This document shows positions 46,556-55,626 of a stretch of 64,000 nucleotides of DNA, one piece after another. How positions within the stretch are numbered: the stretch's first letter is position 1; the number at the start of each line of letters is the position of its first letter. The DNA is from Leptospira perdikensis (GTDB lineage: Bacteria; Spirochaetota; Leptospiria; Leptospirales; Leptospiraceae): assembly GCF_004769575.1 (NCBI RefSeq), contig NZ_RQGA01000019.1, positions 1-64,000 of the forward strand, written 5' to 3'. The notes below the pieces were generated by a model that worked only from the letters and a program-made list of their open reading frames with translations, was not told where the DNA came from and searched no databases. The position numbers and the translations under genes are program-made.

Positions 46556-48367
46556 ATGTCCTGTGTTCGGCTTAGTTTAATTTTAATTTTTTTAAGTGGA
46601 TTTTCGCTTTCTGCCTTTCCTAACCAGTCTCGATTTACAACCATTTTAAAAAATGGAACTGGTGAATATCCAATTGGTTTCCATATGGAAATCCTTACCC
46701 TAACACCTGATAACAATCTGAAATTTGAAGAGGTTCGAAAATCCAATCTATTTTATGAAAGTAAATCTCTTTCCCCAAATTTTGGGTTCACAAAAAATAT
46801 ATATTGGGTTCGGTTTGAACTACAAAATGAATCTAATGTTCGAGATTGGTTCATTCATGTATCTTATCCATTACTAGATAAAATCGAGTTTTATGAATCG
46901 AACGACAAAACATGGAAAGAGATCATCACCGGAGATTCTTATGTATTTTCCCAAAGACCGTTGGAAGAAAAAAGTTTTATATTTCCAGTTAAACTCGGCT
47001 CTCAAAAAAGTAAAAAATATTATTTTCGATTTGAAAGTGAAGGAACTGTACAATTTCCGATTACTGTTTATTCACATGAGAGGTTTTTGAAACTCAAAGA
47101 AAAGGAAAATTTATCACTCGGGATTTATTATGGAATTCTCTTTGTATTAGTGATTTATAATTTAATTCTTTTGTTTATGTTGAGGGACTTAGGTTATTTA
47201 TATTATCTTTTATATATTAGTTTTTATGGCCTTTCTCAGTCAGTACTGAATGGGCTAGCTTTTCAAATATTTTGGCCTAACTCACCACATTGGGCCAATA
47301 TCAGTTTGCCTTTTGTCGGAGGTTTTTCCCTGTTTTGGGGGCTTCAGTTTACAAGAAGTTTTCTAAACACCAAAAAAAATACACCTACTTGGGATATAAT
47401 CATATTTGTTTTAATGGGATTGATGTTATTTTTAATGTTATCTTCCTTCGTTTTTTCATATTATGTGAATATATATTTATTGGCCTCACTGGTTATTTTA
47501 TTTGCGCTCTCTGTATTTCTTGTAGCGGTTGTTTGTTGGGACAAAGGATACAAGCCGGCCCGGTATTTTTTAATTGCTTGGGTTGCACTTTTGTTTGGTG
47601 TCGGCATTTATTCGCTAAAGGGATTTGGTATTTTACCTGCAAATATAGTTACTGAGTATGGGCTTCAAGCAGGTTCCGCTATTGAGATGTGTTTACTATC
47701 CTTGGGACTTGCTTATAAAATCAAACTCACTAATTCCGAAAAAAATAGAGCCGAAAGGCGTATGGCATCTTATAAAGTCAAATTACAAGATGCAAAGTTA
47801 GTATCTTCAAGACTTGAAGTAGAATTGTTAAAAAACAATATCCATCCCCATTTTTTATTAAATTCGATCAATGCTACAATTATTTGGTTGGATGAGGATC
47901 CAGAAACAGCAAAGCAGTTGCTAAGTGCACTTTCTGATGAATTAAGAGCCATTTTAAAGTTAACAAATAAAAAAACCATTTCCGTTAACGAAGAAATTAG
48001 TATTTGTAAACGTTATTTAGAAATTATGAGTCTTAGAAAGGAATCGAAGTTTGAATTCAAAACAGAAGGTATCAGTGCCAAAGATTTGATTCCTCCGATT
48101 GTTCTACTGACATTGGTTGAAAACGGACTAACACATGGTTATCAAGGTAAAAATTCAGGAACCTTCACCTTAAAGAAAAAAAAGGACAAAAATAAGACAA
48201 AATTCATTCTTTTTAATGATGGTCTTCCAACAACAAAGTCGGATTCACTCGGGACTGGTATCAAATATATAAAATCAAGATTACAGGAAGCGTTTCCGAA
48301 TAAATGGGATTTTTCTTCCAAGATGGTCACAGGTGGATGGGAAAATACCATCACACTTATGGAATGA
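46556..48367 (+). CDS. 7TMR-DISM / LytS-type sensor histidine kinase
   Basis: 603 residues. A signal peptide is followed by a periplasmic 7TMR-DISM extracellular domain (about residues 25-180, TKNIYWVRFELQNES). Seven transmembrane helices span about 185-395, then a coiled coil and a His_kinase domain of the LytS/YehU type. The phospho-accepting His is in NNIHPHFLLNSIN (His432), and the ATPase has VLLTLVENGLTHGYQ. It is followed by an outer-membrane protein gene and a LytTR regulator, its likely partner. The start has a poor ribosome site. Confidence 0.9.
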   Translation: MSCVRLSLILIFLSGFSLSAFPNQSRFTTILKNGTGEYPIGFHMEILTLTPDNNLKFEEVRKSNLFYESKSLSPNFGFTKNIYWVRFELQNESNVRDWFIHVSYPLLDKIEFYESNDKTWKEIITGDSYVFSQRPLEEKSFIFPVKLGSQKSKKYYFRFESEGTVQFPITVYSHERFLKLKEKENLSLGIYYGILFVLVIYNLILLFMLRDLGYLYYLLYISFYGLSQSVLNGLAFQIFWPNSPHWANISLPFVGGFSLFWGLQFTRSFLNTKKNTPTWDIIIFVLMGLMLFLMLSSFVFSYYVNIYLLASLVILFALSVFLVAVVCWDKGYKPARYFLIAWVALLFGVGIYSLKGFGILPANIVTEYGLQAGSAIEMCLLSLGLAYKIKLTNSEKNRAERRMASYKVKLQDAKLVSSRLEVELLKNNIHPHFLLNSINATIIWLDEDPETAKQLLSALSDELRAILKLTNKKTISVNEEISICKRYLEIMSLRKESKFEFKTEGISAKDLIPPIVLLTLVENGLTHGYQGKNSGTFTLKKKKDKNKTKFILFNDGLPTTKSDSLGTGIKYIKSRLQEAFPNKWDFSSKMVTGGWENTITLME

Positions 48368-48458
48368 TTCTGTGCGTCTCACGCTAGTTTAGTGCGTTTC
48401 GCTCCTTTATTTTTGTAAATTCTCATCATACCTTTAATCTATCCCCAAGGATATAGGT

Positions 48459-49361
48459 ATGAATACAAAAAAACTAACAGTAGTAACATTGATTTTGTTA
48501 TCCGCAAAGATCAGCTTTGCAGATCCTCTCATTAAAAAAGAAGACAAACCAATCATAAACCAAGTCTCAGAAGAAACTCAAAAAAACAATGCAGAGTTGG
48601 AAAAATATTACGCAAAACTAAAATACCCGCCAGGTTTTTATGAAGGTGCATTTTTAATTAGTTTTATGGGCGGAGGAACCTTGGCACCTAGCGGATCTTT
48701 CATTAGTCATGAAAAAAACTATGATAATTCTCTCCAATATAAGGTTGTAACAAAAGAAGTCGGCCAGGATTATTATCCGCAAAGTTCGATGCGAAATGAT
48801 CAGCCCGGTTTGTATTTTAAACCAACATATACTCCTGGTGTTGCTTCTCAGTTTGATTTTGAATATGGATGGAAAGAAAAAATCGGTCTAGGGTTTACTG
48901 TGATGCAAAATTCGATGAATGCCAAAAGACAAGATGTAATCCCTGGATTATCTTATTATAAAGAATATGTTGATCCGATTCCGAGAGAACGTACCATTTA
49001 CCGTGGTAATTCTATGAGTTTTCTTGCAACATACCATCCTGTTCCCAGAAATTTCTTTGATCCTTATCTTGTCGCAAGGGCTGGTGTTGTTTCGTTTACT
49101 GGGGAAGCACATTCTGGTTTAACACATGACCGATTTGTTTATAGTAATCAGATCACAAGTGGGATTGGGAGTATTGTTGGTGCGGGCGCAGGTTTAAATA
49201 TTTATTTAGGCCGATACTTTGGAATCAAAGCAGAAGTGGATTATTACAGAGAATTTTTGAAAGCTGATCAATTTTCAATGCGTACATTAAATTCGTATCA
49301 AGCAATGATTGGTGTATTTGTAAATCTATCTAACGTACAATACAGATTGGAACAATATTAA
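48459..49361 (+). CDS. Outer-membrane barrel protein between kinase and regulator
   Basis: 300 residues, with a signal peptide (LLSAKISFAD), a helical segment (about 30-60) and a barrel-like body with alternating strands (YLVARAGVVSFTGEAHSGL, FGIKAEVDYYREF). It is about the size of an 8-10 strand barrel. AAGGA precedes the ATG. It lies 91 bases after the kinase gene and 15 ahead of the LytTR regulator gene, so all three probably form one operon. It could present or sense a surface signal for the kinase; inference from order. Confidence 0.7.
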   Translation: MNTKKLTVVTLILLSAKISFADPLIKKEDKPIINQVSEETQKNNAELEKYYAKLKYPPGFYEGAFLISFMGGGTLAPSGSFISHEKNYDNSLQYKVVTKEVGQDYYPQSSMRNDQPGLYFKPTYTPGVASQFDFEYGWKEKIGLGFTVMQNSMNAKRQDVIPGLSYYKEYVDPIPRERTIYRGNSMSFLATYHPVPRNFFDPYLVARAGVVSFTGEAHSGLTHDRFVYSNQITSGIGSIVGAGAGLNIYLGRYFGIKAEVDYYREFLKADQFSMRTLNSYQAMIGVFVNLSNVQYRLEQY

Positions 49362-49376
49362 AGGTAGGATTGGATT

Positions 49377-50066
49377 TTGAAAATTTTAATCGTAGAAGAT
49401 GAAATTGTTGCGGCTCGGGGTTTAGAACGAATGTTACGTGAACTTCTGGGAAGTAAAATTTCATCTCTACGAATCGAAAAAAGCCTAATTGGTTCCCAGT
49501 GTTTCATTCAGGAAAACGAAATTGATTTGTTGTTTTTGGATTTGAATTTAGATGGTGATATAGGTTTTGATTTGTTACAAGAGGCTTCGGCTGCTTCTTT
49601 TTTGACAATCATCACATCAGGAAATACGGCAGAGGCTATCAGAGCTTTTGAATATGGAGTTTTGGATTTTGTTCCCAAACCAATTTCAAAAGATCGAATT
49701 ACAAAAGCCCTGGAGAAATACAAAACTAACAACGGACAGACAAAAACGAGATACATTGGGATCAAACAAGATGATCGCCTAAACTTAATTGCAACAAAGG
49801 ATATTCTATATGTTCAGTCCTTTGATAAACGTGTTAAGGTGTTCCAAAAAAATGGAGAGATGTTGGTTCACAACAAAAGTTTAGATTCTATTTTGAAAGT
49901 ATTACCTGCCCATTTTTTACGAATTCACCGTTCGTATATAGTGAATTCCAAACAAATAAATAAAATCAAAACTTCTGCTGGTGGTTCTTACCAATTGGAG
50001 CTGAATACGGGAACAAAACTGAAAATGGGTAGAAATTATTATAAAGAGCTGAAAGCAAAATTGTAA
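49377..50066 (+). CDS. LytTR-family response regulator
   Basis: 229 residues. The receiver domain (about 1-120) has E7-D8, phospho-accepting Asp55 (LLFLDLNLDG) and VPKPIS with the conserved Lys. The LytTR DNA-binding domain (about 130-229) contains HFLRIHRSYIVNSKQINKI. The TTG start is chosen for AGGTAGGATTGG upstream. It pairs with the LytS-type kinase at 46556. LytTR proteins bind direct repeats in promoters; targets are not visible here. Confidence 0.93.
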   Translation: MKILIVEDEIVAARGLERMLRELLGSKISSLRIEKSLIGSQCFIQENEIDLLFLDLNLDGDIGFDLLQEASAASFLTIITSGNTAEAIRAFEYGVLDFVPKPISKDRITKALEKYKTNNGQTKTRYIGIKQDDRLNLIATKDILYVQSFDKRVKVFQKNGEMLVHNKSLDSILKVLPAHFLRIHRSYIVNSKQINKIKTSAGGSYQLELNTGTKLKMGRNYYKELKAKL

Positions 50067-50292
50067 ATGTATCTATAAAACCTTATTATTGTAACTGTTC
50101 GATTTTTGATGTTGATCGTGCTGAAGTATACTTTTTATCACTCAAAACCTATTAATACTCGCATAACATGATCAAAAAATATTTTATTTGTTTTTGTTGA
50201 TTCATTTGTTTATCAGATTAATCTTTTTGTATTCAGATTTTTTTTGTCCAACCTCACTCTTTTTTACCCATCTCTCGGTAGAGGTGGTCACA

Positions 50293-51174
50293 ATGGCAAA
50301 AAAAAACATTTTCCCTATTACACTGAAGGATTGTTCTTTGGTTTTAATTTTTCTTTTTACTTTGAGTTGTTTCACAAAGGAAGCGCATCAGAGTGGATCT
50401 TGGGTTACTCATCTTCTTGGGATTGTGTCTACTTTCACAGCAGAGAAAAAAATGCCGGACTCTTCCGATTCTACTCTTGAAGGATCATATAGCGTTCGTT
50501 CTGTTGCTCCGAATGTGGTATTAGAAAATTCTCAATTTTTAATAGAAGGTGAAAATTTAAGGCATTTGACAGTGGGTCAATTGTTCGGCGAAGGATTCGA
50601 GAAGTTTTTGGAATTTACGGAAGTGACTGAATCAAAAATAATTGTTTCCCTTTTTCGGTGTCCCGATTCTTCCTTAGTTTTAAGATCTTCCCCTAATCAG
50701 GAAAACAATCACCCCATTTCCATACCTTGTCTTGGTTCTTTTGATTATTCGGTTCGGACTTTGAAATTGGATTTAGGTCAGCCGTTCTCTCCGGTTATTC
50801 CTATATTTTCGACCAATGTTTGGGAAATCTTGCAAACATTAGGTGAAGTAGAATTTGTTTCGTCGCCTCCATTGCCTGTTGGTATTCATTTACATCCGGA
50901 TACCGGTGAAATCAAGGGAATGCCGACGATAAGTACAGAAAATCAGTTTCGATCTTACACCGTGGTTGCACGATTAAAAAAGAATCCAGAAACAAAACTT
51001 TCCTCTTCGGTTCAGTTAATTGTTCTTTCTGAAGAGGATAAAAAAAGTCGTATTTGTAAATCGATTGCAGAGACATCGATATGTCGTGGTTCTACACCAC
51101 ATAGTTGTGCTAACTCTTCTGTATGTTTTATAAGTCAGTTCGCTTGTGAAACGGATTTAAAATGTGGATTTTAA
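50293..51174 (+). CDS. Lipoprotein with IPT/TIG-like and putative-Ig domains
   Basis: 293 residues from the ATG at 50293, which has GAGGTGG upstream; a longer frame from 50188 is less likely. Lipobox FTLSC. An IPT/TIG-like segment (about 60-110, LIEGENLRHLTVGQLFGEG) is followed by a putative-Ig (He_PIG) unit with LPVGIHLHPDTGEIKGMPT. The C-terminal 40 residues have six cysteines (CKSIAETSIC, CANSSVC, CETDLKC), likely disulphide-bonded. Such mosaics are typical leptospiral surface lipoproteins of unknown role. Confidence 0.68.
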   Translation: MAKKNIFPITLKDCSLVLIFLFTLSCFTKEAHQSGSWVTHLLGIVSTFTAEKKMPDSSDSTLEGSYSVRSVAPNVVLENSQFLIEGENLRHLTVGQLFGEGFEKFLEFTEVTESKIIVSLFRCPDSSLVLRSSPNQENNHPISIPCLGSFDYSVRTLKLDLGQPFSPVIPIFSTNVWEILQTLGEVEFVSSPPLPVGIHLHPDTGEIKGMPTISTENQFRSYTVVARLKKNPETKLSSSVQLIVLSEEDKKSRICKSIAETSICRGSTPHSCANSSVCFISQFACETDLKCGF

Positions 51175-51184
51175 TGAAGAAAAA

Positions 51185-51279
51185 AGCGCCAGCGATTGTA
51201 GCGGAAATCCTTTCCAAACTAGGATAGATTTTCTATCGGAGTTTGGATGGGAAAGATTGCAGCGAAAAGCGCGGTCGCA
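51185..51279. repeat. Long imperfect palindrome with internal direct repeats
   Basis: A hairpin-forming element: CCAAACT / AGTTTGG arms around an inner GATAGA / TCTATC stem, flanked by the direct repeat GATTGTAGCGGAAA (51193-51206) and GATTGCAGCGAAAA (51255-51268). AGCGCC upstream and GGCGCC near 51317 add a further inverted pair. It has the style of the GCGA-GGATAG repeats at 2090 and 7741 but little direct identity. Confidence 0.55.
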
Positions 51280-51391
51280 AATAAAAATCTGATCCATATC
51301 CGCCAAACGATTGCGAGGCGCCAAAATTTTAAAAAATGGAACCAACCAAAAGATTTTAGAACCTAATTAGAAAACAATAAGTAGGTTTTGT

Positions 51392-51922
51392 ATGTTAAAA
51401 TATTTGGTTTGGTTCACATTCGCATCTCTCTTTTTTTGGAGTTGTGCAAACGGCAAAGAAGAGGGTTTGATCCCCGGCACAAGGCTTACGGGTGATCCCA
51501 TGGCAGATGCCCTTGTACTTTCCGTTCTTGCCAATCCACCTTGTCAGAATCTGACAAACGAAAATGTTGGAGTATCTTTCGTTTTAGAGGGTTCTCTTTC
51601 TATTTGTAGTGTTTTGGCAGTCAGCGGGTCTCTATCAGTAAGGACCAGTGGAACTTATGAAGTGACTGCGACTTCAGGTCGCCAGACTCTCACATCAAAC
51701 AATTGTAATTCGAGCCGGTTTGATTTTTTGATCGCTTTGAAGGATGGAAATACCGAACTTTTCAGTTCTTCCTTTGTCGGCGCCAAACCGATTCTCTTGG
51801 AAGCAGGGAAGTTGTATACATTACAAGGGACTGGGCTTGTGGATCCCTCTGGTTACCAATGCCAAGGAAGGCCCGTCTCCTCGTCGGTTACTCCTTACAG
51901 GATCAATCTTCGGAAATTGTGA
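51392..51922 (+). CDS. Small lipoprotein
   Basis: 176 residues, lipobox SLFFWSC (cysteine 18). Five cysteines in the mature part (NPPCQN, LSICSV, SNNCNS, GYQCQG) suggest disulphides. It has a beta-rich pattern with a glycine-rich middle (VSGSLSVRTSGTYEVTATSG). Family not recognised; the gene is single, followed by a 20-bp palindrome. Confidence 0.65.
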   Translation: MLKYLVWFTFASLFFWSCANGKEEGLIPGTRLTGDPMADALVLSVLANPPCQNLTNENVGVSFVLEGSLSICSVLAVSGSLSVRTSGTYEVTATSGRQTLTSNNCNSSRFDFLIALKDGNTELFSSSFVGAKPILLEAGKLYTLQGTGLVDPSGYQCQGRPVSSSVTPYRINLRKL

Positions 51923-51965
51923 TTTGGAATTTGATCTCAAAAAAAACATGCTTTCGTTTTAGGTA

Positions 51966-51985
51966 GTATCCGCAATTGCGGATAC
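51966..51985. repeat. 20-bp perfect palindrome
   Basis: GTATCCGCAATTGCGGATAC reads the same on both strands. There is no T-run after it, so it is only a poor terminator; it may be a weak stop or a protein site ahead of the gene at 52027. Confidence 0.55.
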
Positions 51986-52026
51986 CTCTCATCGCATTCC
52001 TGTTAGTTTTTCAGTAGAATGTTTGT

Positions 52027-52482
52027 ATGAAACTTCTCGTTGGCATTTTGGTTCTCCTCATTCAGTGCACAAGTTTTGACAGAAGGTCTTTTTTGGGGAT
52101 AGGGAATTCCATAGATAACGATAGGCGGAACTACCAAAATTCTTTGGTTACAGAAACAGGACATTTCTCAGAGTGTTTGCTTCCACCTGATGGGCAGTAT
52201 CCCTTTCCTCGTTTGAGTTATTGTTATGTGGGAAGTCGACCAATCAGGTCTCAACTAAGTTCTGGCAAAAAACAGAACGGAACAGTTCGCCCTTTCCTCT
52301 CGATCATTCCTGGATATGCTTTGGAAGGGCATTCCCATTCAGAGTTATACAAAGATGTGGCCTTGGGGCGAGGGCCTTTTCATAATCGTTCTTTAAAAGA
52401 AAATATCTTACGCCAATCCATGCAACAGAACCTTCCGGGAAAAATCCCATCTGTTTCGTATTCGCGGGGAGGTGGGTTATGA
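52027..52482 (+). CDS. Small lipoprotein, first of a paralogous pair
   Basis: 151 residues, lipobox LLIQCTS (cysteine 14). It shares with the next protein the order: lipobox, R-rich stretch, SEC motif (FSECLLPPDG) and a later cysteine in SYCYVGSRP. No family recognised. The four-base ATGA overlap with the next gene shows translational coupling. Confidence 0.62.
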   Translation: MKLLVGILVLLIQCTSFDRRSFLGIGNSIDNDRRNYQNSLVTETGHFSECLLPPDGQYPFPRLSYCYVGSRPIRSQLSSGKKQNGTVRPFLSIIPGYALEGHSHSELYKDVALGRGPFHNRSLKENILRQSMQQNLPGKIPSVSYSRGGGL

Positions 52483-53003
52483 AACTCTTTCTCCACAAAA
52501 TCAATGTATGGCGGGTTTTCTTTTCAGTTCTTATCTGTGCCACTTCATTCGAATGTACAACTTTGGATAAAAAAACGGCGCTTAGGGGAATTTATCGAAC
52601 TTCTCAATACCGACCACACCAACAATTGGCCTATGCAGAAAGGTATGGATACAACTCGGAATGTTTGGTTCTAATGGAAGGTCCGGTTCCCAGTCGGATG
52701 GAACCTTGTGCGATTGGGGATCGAAGGTCTGGTCGAGATATGTATCAGGAAACGGAAGTAGAAGTGGCAGGAGATTTTTTTCCAGTGGAATGGCCGGTCG
52801 CTGGATATATTTATGGGTTACATGTGAATGAAGGTTATTATTACGATGTAATTCTTTTTAGCAGTTCCTATCAACGAAGGAACTACCCCTGGTTTTTTGG
52901 TATGAATTCTTATCGCAATATCTATGGGAGGGAAGTGGTGCAAAGTAACAATCGGTATTCGAATCCGATGTCACCCTATAGGTTCAACCCGGCAGGACGC
53001 TAA
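52479..53003 (+). CDS. Small lipoprotein, second of a paralogous pair
   Basis: 174 residues, lipobox SFECTT (cysteine 26). It carries the same SEC motif (NSECLVLMEG) and a later cysteine (EPCAIGDRR) as the protein before it. The C-terminal half is rich in Tyr, Arg and Asn (YGLHVNEGYYYDVILFSSSY). Function unknown. Confidence 0.6.
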   Translation: MKLFLHKINVWRVFFSVLICATSFECTTLDKKTALRGIYRTSQYRPHQQLAYAERYGYNSECLVLMEGPVPSRMEPCAIGDRRSGRDMYQETEVEVAGDFFPVEWPVAGYIYGLHVNEGYYYDVILFSSSYQRRNYPWFFGMNSYRNIYGREVVQSNNRYSNPMSPYRFNPAGR

Positions 53004-53075
53004 GGAGATTTCCGATTGACGAATAGGGAAAATTGGTGAGAATTCAGATACATTCCTTAATTTTGTGGACCCTTT

Positions 53076-54134
53076 ATGAAACTCCAATTCCCCTTCGTTT
53101 CTATTTTCCTATTGATAACATTTTTGATTCTGTTTCAATTTCCCATCCAGGGAAAGAGTGTAGAAAGTTTAGAAATCGGTTTTGGGTCCTGTTTGCATCA
53201 GGACAAAGAAAGTCCAATTTTAGCACAATGGAAAAAAGAATCTTTCGATCTATTGCTTTTGTTAGGTGATAATATTTATGCAGATAGTTTGGTTGCCACA
53301 GAAAAGATTCCGGCTTACAAAAAACAATTAGCTCGGCCGGAATGGAAGAACATTCGCTCTCAGACAAAAATTCTTGCTACTTGGGATGACCATGATTATG
53401 GAATCAATGATAGCGGTGGTGAATTTTTAGATAAAGAAAAGAGCCGAGAGGTTTTTATATCCCAATTGGGACCACTCATGCCTAAAGGGCAAAAATTGGG
53501 AACAAAGGACGGGAAGGGAATTTTTCATTCTTACTGGATTGAATTCAAAAAGAAAAAAATTCATATTCTGATTCCGGACACTCGGTATTTTCGATCTCCT
53601 TTGAAACGGTCTTTTTTTTCTTACTTTACTGGTAAAAGCCAATACCGTGCAAATCATGCAGAGGATGCCAGTCTTTTGGGAGAGGAGCAGTGGACTTGGC
53701 TTACTGAGGAATTGGGCAAACCTTCTGATTTACTTGTTTTTGTTTCTAGCATTCAGGTCATTCCCACCGAACAACCGTTTGAAAAATGGGGAAACTTTCC
53801 TAAAGATAGAGGGAAGTTATTCCAACTTTTGGAATCAGCCAAAACATCAGACTTAGTCATTCTTTCCGGTGACCGACACATCGCAGAAATATATGAATAT
53901 CCTTTGTCTGAGACTCGTAAGTTGGTAGAGGTCACTTCGAGTTCTCTCAATGTCCCATTGTCTTTTTTGCAATTGGAATATGATTCTGAATACAAACTAG
54001 GCTCTGCCTTCCGAGAGGAAAATTATGGAACTTTGCAGATTCAAATGAAAAATGGAAAATTGGTTTGGCGATCATCCGTCAAAGACAAAATTGGGAATGT
54101 AGTCCTCGATTACCCGAAGAATGATTCTAATTAA
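53076..54134 (+). CDS. PhoD-like phosphatase / metallophosphoesterase, exported
   Basis: 352 residues with a signal peptide (about 1-26). Motifs of the PhoD-like alkaline phosphatase fold: GFGSCLHQ, LLLLGDNIYAD, WDDHDYGIND (metal ligands) and VILSGDRHIAEI. These would bind the Fe/Ca-type metal centre of PhoD. It is shorter than classic PhoD and lacks its N-terminal beta domain. A lone gene, 72 bases after the lipoprotein pair. Confidence 0.85.
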   Translation: MKLQFPFVSIFLLITFLILFQFPIQGKSVESLEIGFGSCLHQDKESPILAQWKKESFDLLLLLGDNIYADSLVATEKIPAYKKQLARPEWKNIRSQTKILATWDDHDYGINDSGGEFLDKEKSREVFISQLGPLMPKGQKLGTKDGKGIFHSYWIEFKKKKIHILIPDTRYFRSPLKRSFFSYFTGKSQYRANHAEDASLLGEEQWTWLTEELGKPSDLLVFVSSIQVIPTEQPFEKWGNFPKDRGKLFQLLESAKTSDLVILSGDRHIAEIYEYPLSETRKLVEVTSSSLNVPLSFLQLEYDSEYKLGSAFREENYGTLQIQMKNGKLVWRSSVKDKIGNVVLDYPKNDSN

Positions 54135-54169
54135 AAAAGTATCTTAGAAACGAAAGGAGCCGATTCATT

Positions 54170-54736
54170 TTGAAACCAAAACAAAAAATTTTAGAAAGTT
54201 CCTTTGCATTGTTTCGTGAAAAAGGTTTTCAAGCCACTGGAATTGCAGAAATCTTAGAGAAGGCCGGAGCATATAAAAAAACTTTATATGATCATTTTCC
54301 TTCCAAGGATGACATTGGGTTTGAGTATTTAAATTACCTATCCGAACAACAACGAGTTGTTATGTTAAAGGTATTGGCAAAAGCAAATGATATGGCGGAC
54401 TTCATTGAAAAATGGGTGAATTTCATTGTCAGAAACCAAAGGAATACTTCTAGAAAAGATTGTCCCATTGCCCTTTTCTCTGGTGAAATTTCTCATCTCA
54501 GTCAATTTGATACCTACAGAAATAAAGCCGTACATCATGTATTGGAAACTGTGGAAACTTGTATTCTAAACTTTGCACCGAATCTCCGATCAGATCTTGT
54601 AAAGTCTTTAAGTTATGAGTTGTATATGAGTTATCTTGGTGGGCTTAGGTTGTATGCTTTAACCAAAGATCGTAAGGTCATTGAACGAATGAAATCGCAG
54701 ATGACGTCTTCTGCAGAACGTATTATCAAAAATTAA
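54170..54736 (+). CDS. TetR-family regulator
   Basis: 188 residues. The N-terminal helix-turn-helix has FQATGIAEILEKAGAYKKTLYDHFPSKDD, the TetR signature (about residues 20-48 in this reading). The C-terminal ligand domain is undetermined. TTG start, AAAGGAG 10 bases upstream. It lies 35 bases downstream of the phosphatase gene and could be co-transcribed with it. Its targets are unknown; no palindromic site stands out nearby. Confidence 0.87.
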   Translation: MKPKQKILESSFALFREKGFQATGIAEILEKAGAYKKTLYDHFPSKDDIGFEYLNYLSEQQRVVMLKVLAKANDMADFIEKWVNFIVRNQRNTSRKDCPIALFSGEISHLSQFDTYRNKAVHHVLETVETCILNFAPNLRSDLVKSLSYELYMSYLGGLRLYALTKDRKVIERMKSQMTSSAERIIKN

Positions 54737-54781
54737 TTTTTGTGATACGTTCTGTTTGGAACGGAAGGATTTAAAATTGGT

Positions 54782-55579
54782 TCAATCCGGAATTTCTGTT
54801 TTTTCTTTAGGAATTTCTTGGACGAAGAGCCAAACAAGCCCATCTTTTACTTTTCCAATTCCTAAATACAAATAGTAAAAAGGATACCCTAATGGACCTG
54901 GTTTGTATTCTTTTTGAACCACAGGTTCCCATTTCTGACGAACTTGCACTTGGACAGAAGACAATTGTATGGCGTTCGTTAGATATTTTAATCTTCCTTC
55001 CCATCTTTCGATAGATTCAGAAACTTTATTTAGTTCCGCTTCTACTTTTAAAGTTTCTTCCAAAGTTTTTGCCGTTTTTAGAATTTCTAAAAGTCGGACT
55101 CGCATTTTGAGGGAGTTCTCCATTCGAATTTCCGTATCCGTATAATCTTCCGTGACATCTTTTGCAGAAACTTCTTCCGAGTAGTTTTGTGATTGGTTGC
55201 GTAAGGTAAACAAAAACTGTTTTAACTTTTCTGCTGGAATCTTTAATTGTACAACTCCATTAGAACTGTATTGGAGTGCATAACCACCATAAGATTCTGC
55301 CAGTTTGATGATTTCTGTAACTTTGGATTCAATTTCTTTGGACTGCAAATTGACATTCACAGAATAAATCATCATTCTTTTTTGTGCTTTTGGTTCACTC
55401 GGTGTATTTTCTGGTTTGGGCGATGGTGATGCCGCTGATGATACAGATTCCTCCGCTTCATCGTAAGAGTATTTCATGGATCGTTCCCGTTCCATTCCTT
55501 TAGAGGAGGAACACTGGACAAAATAAAAACAAAGGCTAAAAAAAAGTAGGAAGGAGAGTTGGTTCTTTGTAATTTTCAT
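54782..55579 (-). CDS. DUF4349-domain lipoprotein
   Basis: 265 residues with lipobox YFVQCS (cysteine 23). A Ser/Pro/Glu linker (about 40-70) leads to a DUF4349 segment: KLAESYGGYALQYSSNGVVQ, then AEELNKVSESIERWEGRL-like coiled coil, then a hydrophobic stretch near the C-terminus (GYPFYYLYLGIGKVKDGLVW). DUF4349 proteins are envelope proteins of unknown function. A lone gene. Confidence 0.78.
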   Translation of the reverse strand: MKITKNQLSFLLFFSLCFYFVQCSSSKGMERERSMKYSYDEAEESVSSAASPSPKPENTPSEPKAQKRMMIYSVNVNLQSKEIESKVTEIIKLAESYGGYALQYSSNGVVQLKIPAEKLKQFLFTLRNQSQNYSEEVSAKDVTEDYTDTEIRMENSLKMRVRLLEILKTAKTLEETLKVEAELNKVSESIERWEGRLKYLTNAIQLSSVQVQVRQKWEPVVQKEYKPGPLGYPFYYLYLGIGKVKDGLVWLFVQEIPKEKTEIPD

Positions 55580-55626
55580 GTTGGATACTGAGATTATTTG
55601 ATTCAGTATCCAACCGCAAATCTTTT

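Noticed and set aside
54748..54763. CGTTC-N6-GAACG hairpin as terminator between convergent genes
   Set aside because: Only five base pairs and no T-run on either strand.
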